DNA of 46,068 nt, from NCBI GenBank assembly GCA_949284545.1, contig CASDVX010000012.1:1-46068 (forward strand), given 5' to 3'. The position numbers and the translations under genes were made by a program. The stretch comes from an uncultured Eubacteriales bacterium. GTDB taxonomy: Bacteria > Bacillota > Clostridia > Oscillospirales > CAJFTT01. Shown here in pieces: positions 40,393-46,068 of this stretch. The notes beneath the pieces were generated by a model. That model was not told where the DNA came from. It made no database searches and saw only the letters and a list, made by a program, of their open reading frames with translations. How positions within the stretch are numbered: the stretch's first letter is position 1; every line of letters begins with the position of its first letter.

Positions 40393-41355
40393 TCAGCACT
40401 GTTCCCCGTACATTGACAGAATCTGTCTCGCGTGTTCGGCCACCCCGTCGGCAAGCCTCTTCGGAGACAAAACCTTTATTTCCTTTCCGCACTGCGCAAG
40501 AAAACCAATCATTCCCTGCCCGGCCGCCGCCTTGACCCGCACGTATACTCCGTCTTCCCTTTTGATATTCACGCCCGGTTCAAATTGGTCCGCCAGCAGT
40601 TCGTATCCCTTTTCCGTACATAAAAGCTCTATATACTCCGGATCTCCGCCGAACATATTGATATGCCCCGACACATAATCCGCCGAATCAAAATAACTGC
40701 GGTACTCGCTGACCTCACTGAAAGGTCTTGACGGTTCGTCGGTTACCTCCACTCCGCTCATCTTGTCCAGTCTGAGGTGGATAAGATTATCGTATTCCGA
40801 AATATTTCCTATGAGATAAAACTTGTCCTTGTTCCACGCCATGGCGTACGGACTCACCGTGTGCTTTTTTTCTGAGCCGCCTTTTTTATAAATCAGCGTT
40901 ATCTTTTTGTTTTGCTCTATTGCCGCACTTATCCTGTCGATACTGTAATAGATATGCTCGTTGCTGCTCTTGACGCGGTTGTCGATAAACACCCTGTCGT
41001 GGATCTCCCTTGCCTGATAAACGCTTACCAGCCCTTCAAGCTTTTTGACAAGTACGTCCGTTTTTTTCTGCGTTATGAACGACGCGGCAAGCACCGCATC
41101 TATGAGAAGGCGCACTTCAACGGTCTCAAAATCCCGGGACGCTAAAAAGTATCCCTGCTCCGGCGTCCTGGAAATTTCCACGTCGTAACCGTTTTCCGCC
41201 AGGGTTTCCATTGAGCGATAAACCGTTTTTCTTTCAGTTGGTATCCCGTTTCGCTCCAGAATTTCCACCAGCTCTGCCGTCTTGATCGGATGCTCTTCAT
41301 CCGTACGTTCGTTGAGAAGCCTCAGTATCTGAAGCAGTCTGCTTCCGTTGTTCAT
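40393..41355 (-). CDS. WYL-domain transcriptional regulator
   Basis: 320 residues. N-terminal winged helix-turn-helix of the DeoR/YafY kind (SRLLQILRLLNERTDEEHPI and TERKTVYRSMETL as the recognition helix), a linker, then a WYL domain with KKITLIYKKGG, SPYAMAWNKDKFYLIG and HLRLDKM, and a C-terminal extension. WYL domains sense ligands or nucleic acids and control gene expression. It lies at the 3' end of the walJ-ymdB-SBP unit with a gap of 12 bases to the binding protein gene. Its target is not known. Confidence 0.9.
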   Translation of the reverse strand: MNNGSRLLQILRLLNERTDEEHPIKTAELVEILERNGIPTERKTVYRSMETLAENGYDVEISRTPEQGYFLASRDFETVEVRLLIDAVLAASFITQKKTDVLVKKLEGLVSVYQAREIHDRVFIDNRVKSSNEHIYYSIDRISAAIEQNKKITLIYKKGGSEKKHTVSPYAMAWNKDKFYLIGNISEYDNLIHLRLDKMSGVEVTDEPSRPFSEVSEYRSYFDSADYVSGHINMFGGDPEYIELLCTEKGYELLADQFEPGVNIKREDGVYVRVKAAAGQGMIGFLAQCGKEIKVLSPKRLADGVAEHARQILSMYGEQC

Positions 41356-41367
41356 GATCTACCGCCC

Positions 41368-42885
41368 TCATTCATACATATACCATTTGTCCGCATTCGG
41401 ATACGCCATCCTGGCAGAAATTTTTATACTCTCTGCAAAAAGTCTGCTGTAAAGCGTTTTTGCTTTACGGATATACAGTTTGGTGAAGGGCATTTCCGCT
41501 GCAAGGACGTTCTCAAAATCTTCCCGGGATATTTCGGACGACCTGTAAAGTTCGTACTCATTCCAAATATCTCCGAGACCGCCCATGACCGCAGCTGCGC
41601 CGTATGACGCATCAAGCAGGCCCGAAAGATCGGAATTCGGCGGAACACGGTATTCGGCATACACTATGTCCGGGGACGATCTCTTTGCGCTTGATATCAT
41701 ATCTTCCAGCGAATCATATCCATTTGATGCAACCTTAAAACCCATACCTTCAAGCTGTCTTTTTATTTCTTCAGCTATACCGTCCGAGCCTCCGTCAGTC
41801 GATATGTACCACAGGCTGATTGACGCATACGTTTTTCTTCCGGATGTGCTTTCCTTGTATCTCAGGCCATTCTCGTCCGTCATTGTGTACCCCGCGGCTT
41901 CCATACAGGCATCAACGTCGGTTTGAGTGCCCGATGCCCCAGCAGAGCAGTTCGAAGAAGCAAAAACCGCACATCTGTCGATGAGCATCTCCCTATCAAA
42001 CGCACCGGCAACCGCTGCGCGCATATCCGGCGACGACATAATCCCTTTTCCCGTATTGAACATCAGAAAGCCGAAAATGTCGGTTTCACATTCCTCTCCG
42101 GAAAAGCTTCCGGAAGTGTTTGACGCATCCGTCGTGTAATAATAATCTATGGCTCCCGTCTGAAGCATGTAATGAAGCTCTGCCGCATTTTCCGTTGCCA
42201 CGAGATTTATCGTATGAGACGCTACGTCTCCATTGCGCCACAGCGCATTGTATTTAAGTACTGCATTCCCCGAACCGTCCGTGCTCAGCACATATGCACC
42301 CGTACCTACATAATCCTCGCCTGTGCTTCCTTCTTTTACCACCGGAAAGCACAGCATCTTTTCAAATTCAGGGTCCGGCCTTTTGAGCGTGAATACTACC
42401 GAAGTATCGTCTGTCGCCGACACACCGGCAACATTTTTCACAAGACTGAAGTAGTAGGAATCGGCATTGGCCAAGATACTGTTCACCGATGCAGCCACGT
42501 CCGCCGAAGTAAGAGCAGACCCGTCTGAAAACAATATTCCGCTTTTTAGGCTGACAGTGTAAACAGCGTTCTCTTCATCGCACGTAACGGACTCCGCGAG
42601 AACCATTTCCGCCTCTTCGTCCTTTTCTGTGAAAGTGAGCGTTTCCGCAACTATCTGTGAAATCGAAAGGTTCAAAAAGCTGTCGGTAGTAAACGGGTTA
42701 AAGCCGCTCTTACTGCTGTAAGGAAGGGAAAATGAATCATATACGGCCCCCCCGCCGTCGCCCCCGCTTTGAAGCTGGCTGCTGTTCGCCGGCAATTGTG
42801 CCGGAGCGTCTTCACAGGCGCACATGCACAGCGTATAGGCAGCCGCGGCAAACAGCACTATTGCACGTTTAACCGTATTATTCAC
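41368..42885 (-). CDS. ABC-type peptide/nickel solute-binding lipoprotein (SBP family 5)
   Basis: 505 residues from the GTG at 42885, with AGGAG ten bases upstream; a TTG at 42909 and a GTG at 42894 in the same frame are less well placed. The signal peptide ends at the lipobox CMCAC. The family 5 signature appears in the first third (YTVSLKSGILFSDGSALTSADVAASV), then a variable ligand lobe, FGFLMFNT, and the C-terminal half. Such proteins deliver peptides or similar solutes to an ABC importer, but no permease or ATPase gene is in this window. It lies between ymdB and the WYL regulator. Confidence 0.88.
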   Translation of the reverse strand: MNNTVKRAIVLFAAAAYTLCMCACEDAPAQLPANSSQLQSGGDGGGAVYDSFSLPYSSKSGFNPFTTDSFLNLSISQIVAETLTFTEKDEEAEMVLAESVTCDEENAVYTVSLKSGILFSDGSALTSADVAASVNSILANADSYYFSLVKNVAGVSATDDTSVVFTLKRPDPEFEKMLCFPVVKEGSTGEDYVGTGAYVLSTDGSGNAVLKYNALWRNGDVASHTINLVATENAAELHYMLQTGAIDYYYTTDASNTSGSFSGEECETDIFGFLMFNTGKGIMSSPDMRAAVAGAFDREMLIDRCAVFASSNCSAGASGTQTDVDACMEAAGYTMTDENGLRYKESTSGRKTYASISLWYISTDGGSDGIAEEIKRQLEGMGFKVASNGYDSLEDMISSAKRSSPDIVYAEYRVPPNSDLSGLLDASYGAAAVMGGLGDIWNEYELYRSSEISREDFENVLAAEMPFTKLYIRKAKTLYSRLFAESIKISARMAYPNADKWYMYE

Positions 42886-42927
42886 GATTTTCACGCTCCT
42901 CCCGAACAATCCTTCCGCTTCGCCGAT

Positions 42928-43701
42928 TCAAAATGTGACCGCCCGTGCAGACACTGCTATGCCATCCGCAGTGTCAATAATGAAACAATTCATTGACGAC
43001 GGGCCGTCCGCGGCCTTAAACCTGTTCCTTTCTCCTGAAACGAACCTTTCAATGATCGTCTCCTTTTCTATTCCCAGCACGGATTCAACCGGTCCGGTCA
43101 TCCCCACGTCCGTTATATACGCAGTACCTTTAGGCAAAAGGCGTGCGTCTCCCGTCTGTACGTGCGTGTGGGTTCCGAATACTGCGGTAACTCTTCCGTC
43201 CAAATAATACCCCATGGCCTTTTTCTCTGACGTAGCTTCCGCGTGAAAATCCACCACTATAATATCAGCCTTGCCTTCTATCTCCTCGAGTATGCGGTCC
43301 GCTTCCGTAAACGGATTTGTATATATTTCCTGCATAAATACCTGCCCGCACAGGTTAATCACCGCTATCACCGTATGGCCCATATCGTAAAGGCAATACC
43401 CTTTACCCGGAGTCTCGGGCGCCATATTGGCCGGTCTCAGCAGATACAATGTATCGTCAAAAAGCTTACCGGAACCTTTCACCCCAAACGCATGGTTGCC
43501 TGTGGTTATAACATCGGCTCCGCTTATAAATATGTCCTCGGCTGAAAAGCGGGATATCCCGTTTGCGCCGATTTCGTTGGAATTTTCTCCGTTTACGCAC
43601 ACAAAATCAATGTTGTTTTCTTTGCGGATACGGCTAAGGTTTTTACGAATGTATTCCATGCCGCCGTGCTGGCATACGTCGCCGACGCAGAGTATTCTCA
43701 C
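42928..43701 (-). CDS. ymdB: YmdB family metallophosphoesterase (TIGR00282)
   Basis: 258 residues from the GTG at 43701 (GGAGGGG five bases before it). Metallophosphoesterase motifs: VGDVC (Asp), CVNGENS (Asn), TTGNHAFGVKG (His), VDFHAE and FGTHTHVQTGD (His pair), and the family end DVGMTGPVESVLGI. In B. subtilis YmdB hydrolyses cyclic nucleotides and affects RNase Y-dependent gene expression and biofilm behaviour; the usual partner rny is not in this window. It follows the metallo-beta-lactamase-fold gene by 22 bases. Confidence 0.92.
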   Translation of the reverse strand: MRILCVGDVCQHGGMEYIRKNLSRIRKENNIDFVCVNGENSNEIGANGISRFSAEDIFISGADVITTGNHAFGVKGSGKLFDDTLYLLRPANMAPETPGKGYCLYDMGHTVIAVINLCGQVFMQEIYTNPFTEADRILEEIEGKADIIVVDFHAEATSEKKAMGYYLDGRVTAVFGTHTHVQTGDARLLPKGTAYITDVGMTGPVESVLGIEKETIIERFVSGERNRFKAADGPSSMNCFIIDTADGIAVSARAVTF

Positions 43702-43723
43702 ATTCACCCCTCCTTGCCGGAAA

Positions 43724-44515
43724 TCAAAATATATATTCCCGTCCGTCGTCGCTTCCTGCGGCAAACAGCAAATAATCTCTGCCCTCTATCATCCCCGCTC
43801 CGGATAACGCGGCGCTGACGGTTCCGACTGCAAGCTCGGGTGTGTTGTTATCCTTGCTCAGATGTGCGAGAACTATCCTTGCCGTCCCCGACGCCACAAG
43901 GCTGACGGCAGCAGTGGCCGCATCTGCGTTCGACAAATGCCCGTACTCCCCTGCGATCCGATTTTTCAGCGCTCTGGGGTATGCTCCCAAACGAAGCATG
44001 TTCATGTCGTGATTGGATTCCAGGACCACTATATTGGAACCCTTTACACTATCCAAAACATCTTCCGAGAAAATTCCGAGGTCCGTTACATAGGATGCCG
44101 AACGCCCGTCGTCTGAAGTTACACGGTAGCCCATACTCATCGCGGCGTCATGCGACGTGGGAAAAGATCTTATTTCCAAGCCTCCCAGCTTTACAGTTTC
44201 TCCGTTCTCAATTCCGTAAACCAGTCTTTCGTCAGGCAATTGACCGCTCTCACGAAGCCGGTCAGCGGTGGCCGCGTTAATGTATGTATGTATGCCGTAA
44301 GTATCGGCAAAGGTCCTAAGTCCTTTTATGTGATCTGTGTGTTCATGTGTAATGAATATTCCTTTGATCCCGCTTATGTCAACATGATTATCGCACAGCA
44401 TTTTAGTCATGCGTCTGGCGGACACGCCGGCGTCTATGAGCACTGTATCACTTCCGTATCTGACGTAAGTGCAGTTTCCGCTGCTGCCGCTGCACAGCAC
44501 AGACAGTCTTGCCAT
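43724..44515 (-). CDS. walJ: MBL-fold metallo-hydrolase (WalJ/YycJ type)
   Basis: 263 residues from the ATG at 44515 with AAGGA nine bases upstream. Motifs are the N-terminal CSGSSGNCTYV, the metal-binding FITHEHTDHIKGL (about residue 57), SNHD and LAHLSKDNN. Members near walKR (YycFG) take part in wall metabolism or DNA processing with 5'-3' exonuclease activity; here walKR is not adjacent. It begins 62 bases after the murA stop, behind a terminator, and heads the unit ymdB-SBP-WYL. Confidence 0.9.
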   Translation of the reverse strand: MARLSVLCSGSSGNCTYVRYGSDTVLIDAGVSARRMTKMLCDNHVDISGIKGIFITHEHTDHIKGLRTFADTYGIHTYINAATADRLRESGQLPDERLVYGIENGETVKLGGLEIRSFPTSHDAAMSMGYRVTSDDGRSASYVTDLGIFSEDVLDSVKGSNIVVLESNHDMNMLRLGAYPRALKNRIAGEYGHLSNADAATAAVSLVASGTARIVLAHLSKDNNTPELAVGTVSAALSGAGMIEGRDYLLFAAGSDDGREYIF

Positions 44516-44540
44516 CCTACTCTTTCCTTTCACTTATTTG

Positions 44541-44572
44541 AAAAATGCGCAATGCATCAAAGGCATTGCGCA
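44541..44572 (-). terminator. Rho-independent terminator of murA
   Basis: A perfect ten-base stem (44546-44555 with 44563-44572), followed by TTTTTC on the minus strand. Confidence 0.9.
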
Positions 44573-44577
44573 CTTGA

Positions 44578-45864
44578 TTAAAGGGCTTTGGCCAATCTCA
44601 TGTCGTCGGGGACATCTATGCGTTTGATATCGGCTCCCAGCTTGCGGAACTTCTCGAGAACGTTTTCATATCCCCGTTCGATATGATGTATATCCTCTAT
44701 CTCCGTCCGGTCCGTCGCCACCACTCCGGCGATCAGCATAGCCGCCCCGGCACGCAGGTCGACAGCCTTCACCGGCGCACCCTGAAACCCTCCGACACCT
44801 TCCACAACAGCCACTCTGCCGTCCACAGTTATATTTGCGCCCATGCGCCTCAGCTCATCCACATACTTAAATCTGTTATCAAACACATTCTCCGTGACAA
44901 GGCTGGTCCCTTTGGCAAGACACAAAAGTGTTGTTATCTGCGGCTGCATATCCGTGGGAAAACCGGGATGCGGCTGGGTTTTGACATTTGCCTTTTGGAG
45001 CTCGCCCACATATCTAACCCTTATGCACTCGTCTCCTTCTTCCACCTCAACTCCCATCTCCTGAAGTTTCGCGGTAATTGATTCCAAGTGCTTCGGTATC
45101 ACGTTCTTGAGCGTCACGTCGCCCTTTGTCGCCGCGGCCGCCACCATATATGTTCCCGCTTCAATCTGATCGGGTATGATGGAATAGCTTCCGCCGGGGA
45201 GATATGACACGCCTCTTATTTTGATAACATCGGTGCCCGCCCCCATTATGTCGGCGCCTATGGTATTGAGAAAGTTGGCGAGATCTACTATATGCGGTTC
45301 TCTTGCCGCATTCTCTATCACGGTCAGCCCGCGAGCCTTTACGGCGGCAAGCATCACGTTTATCGTAGCTCCCACGGACACCACGTCAAGGTAAACATGC
45401 CCGCCGACAAGGCTGTCCGCGCTGAAGCAAAGCATTCCCCTGTCCATGCTCCACTTGGCTCCGAGCATCTCAAAGCCCTTGATATGCTGGTCTATGGGAC
45501 GCACACCGAAATCGCAGCCCCCCGGAGTAGTCATTTTTGCCTGACCCATCCGGCCGAGAAGCGAACCTATGAAGTAATATGAGGCCCTCATGCTCCTTGC
45601 GAGATCAGACGGCACAGTGAAAGAATTTACTCTGGTTGGGTCTATCATGAGCGTGTGCCTGTCCACAACAGTCACATCGGCACCTAAGTTGTAAAGGATG
45701 TCCGTACATATGGACACATCGCTTATGGACGGAATATTTTCCACGCGGCACGGACCGTCCGCGAGAACGGTGGCGGCAAGTATGGGAAGAGCAGCGTTCT
45801 TCGCGCCGCTTATCTCCACCGTTCCCGTCAGCGGTTTTCCCCCGTGAATGACATATTTTATCAA
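44578..45864 (-). CDS. murA: UDP-N-acetylglucosamine 1-carboxyvinyltransferase
   Basis: First committed enzyme of peptidoglycan synthesis; transfers enolpyruvate from phosphoenolpyruvate to UDP-N-acetylglucosamine. 428 residues. It begins with YVIHGGKPLTGTVEISGAKNA (the Lys and Asn that contact substrate), has the active-site Cys in PGGCDFGVRP (so the fosfomycin target Cys is intact), and HPGFPTDMQPQ and LRAGAAML near the C-terminus. It is the first gene of its own transcript, with a perfect promoter 85 bases upstream. A second murA paralogue, usual in Firmicutes, is not in this window. Confidence 0.97.
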   Translation of the reverse strand: MIKYVIHGGKPLTGTVEISGAKNAALPILAATVLADGPCRVENIPSISDVSICTDILYNLGADVTVVDRHTLMIDPTRVNSFTVPSDLARSMRASYYFIGSLLGRMGQAKMTTPGGCDFGVRPIDQHIKGFEMLGAKWSMDRGMLCFSADSLVGGHVYLDVVSVGATINVMLAAVKARGLTVIENAAREPHIVDLANFLNTIGADIMGAGTDVIKIRGVSYLPGGSYSIIPDQIEAGTYMVAAAATKGDVTLKNVIPKHLESITAKLQEMGVEVEEGDECIRVRYVGELQKANVKTQPHPGFPTDMQPQITTLLCLAKGTSLVTENVFDNRFKYVDELRRMGANITVDGRVAVVEGVGGFQGAPVKAVDLRAGAAMLIAGVVATDRTEIEDIHHIERGYENVLEKFRKLGADIKRIDVPDDMRLAKAL

Positions 45865-45949
45865 ATCAATCAGTCCCCGTTTTCAAAACATACTAATGAC
45901 ACTGAAGATATCTTGTTCGTTGCAAAGCACGCCAGAAACATACCATGGT

Positions 45950-45978
45950 AGTATAACACAAAGCGCAGGAAAATACAA
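45950..45978 (-). promoter_or_regulatory. Promoter of murA
   Basis: Minus strand: TTGTAT (45973-45978), 17-base spacer, TATACT (45950-45955). The rest of 45980-46068 is AT-rich and has no gene. Confidence 0.75.
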
Positions 45979-46068
45979 ATATAATTTCTAACAATTTGTA
46001 AAATTTATAAATTATAGTTTGCATGCCCACAGGTATTATCGTGGCGGTGTTGTCCGTATGCGATTTCC

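Noticed and set aside
1-46068. tRNA, rRNA, CRISPR arrays, insertion sequences or prophage genes
   Set aside because: None could be recognised; the few short repeats (linker repeat, inverted and direct repeats) do not have the spacing or flanks of CRISPR or mobile elements.

Overview
This is a chromosomal housekeeping segment from a spore-forming member of the Clostridia (Firmicutes/Bacillota), probably of the Oscillospirales/Ruminococcaceae type. The evidence is low-GC Gram-positive gene content and synteny (gdpP-rplI-dnaB, pepQ-efp, comF after a RecD2 helicase, an RpsU-YqeG neighbourhood), the dipicolinate synthase pair dpaA/dpaB (made only by endospore formers), strong GGAGG ribosome binding sites, frequent GTG/TTG starts, and DHHW, CD1247 N-terminal-domain and DUF1292 proteins. 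The lineage assignment is inference from content. I see 43 protein genes, two riboswitches, one likely structured RNA, no tRNA or rRNA, no insertion sequence, no phage genes and no CRISPR array.

Layout. 1-3.7 kb (minus): aminotransferase, then secD-secF. 3.8-7.2 kb (minus): an MBOAT acyltransferase (AlgI type), a DHHW protein and a TIM-barrel sugar isomerase/epimerase, probably an extracellular-polymer O-acylation unit. 7.3-14.9 kb (minus): RNase J, GdpP, ribosomal protein L9, DnaB, then a membrane-anchored beta-sandwich protein with its own promoter. 15.2 kb: a tiny plus-strand lipoprotein gene. 15.5-18.9 kb (minus): CCA-adding enzyme, then dpaA-dpaB followed closely by two half-size TauE/SafE membrane proteins. 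18.9-30.0 kb (plus): FMN riboswitch-ribU, SAM-I riboswitch-metK, a small membrane protein, RecD2 helicase, ComF, MreB, and a divergent type IIA topoisomerase B/A pair. 30.1-31.3 kb: acpP (minus), a DUF1292 gene (plus), and a noncoding stretch holding a rod-like RNA candidate (6S-like) and strong hairpins. 31.4-35.7 kb (minus): an unknown lipoprotein and a tandem pair of MutS-like ATPases. 35.9-40.3 kb (minus): YwlG family, YqeG-like HAD phosphatase, endonuclease IV-like protein, aminopeptidase P family, EF-P, CD1247-type zinc-ribbon protein, and a 58-codon rpsU. 40.4-45.9 kb (minus): murA, a WalJ-type metallo-beta-lactamase-fold protein, YmdB-type phosphodiesterase, an orphan solute-binding lipoprotein, and a WYL regulator.

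Most genes are ordinary. The parts that deserve a second look are: the two TauE/SafE half-transporters joined to the dipicolinate synthase operon; the translationally coupled pair of MutS-like ATPases in which both Walker B motifs carry Asn where MutS has Asp; the divergent topoisomerase pair; the noncoding region 30.85-31.3 kb; a perfect 17-bp inverted repeat overlapping the -35 box of the aminotransferase gene; and an endonuclease IV homologue lacking one of the nine metal ligands.
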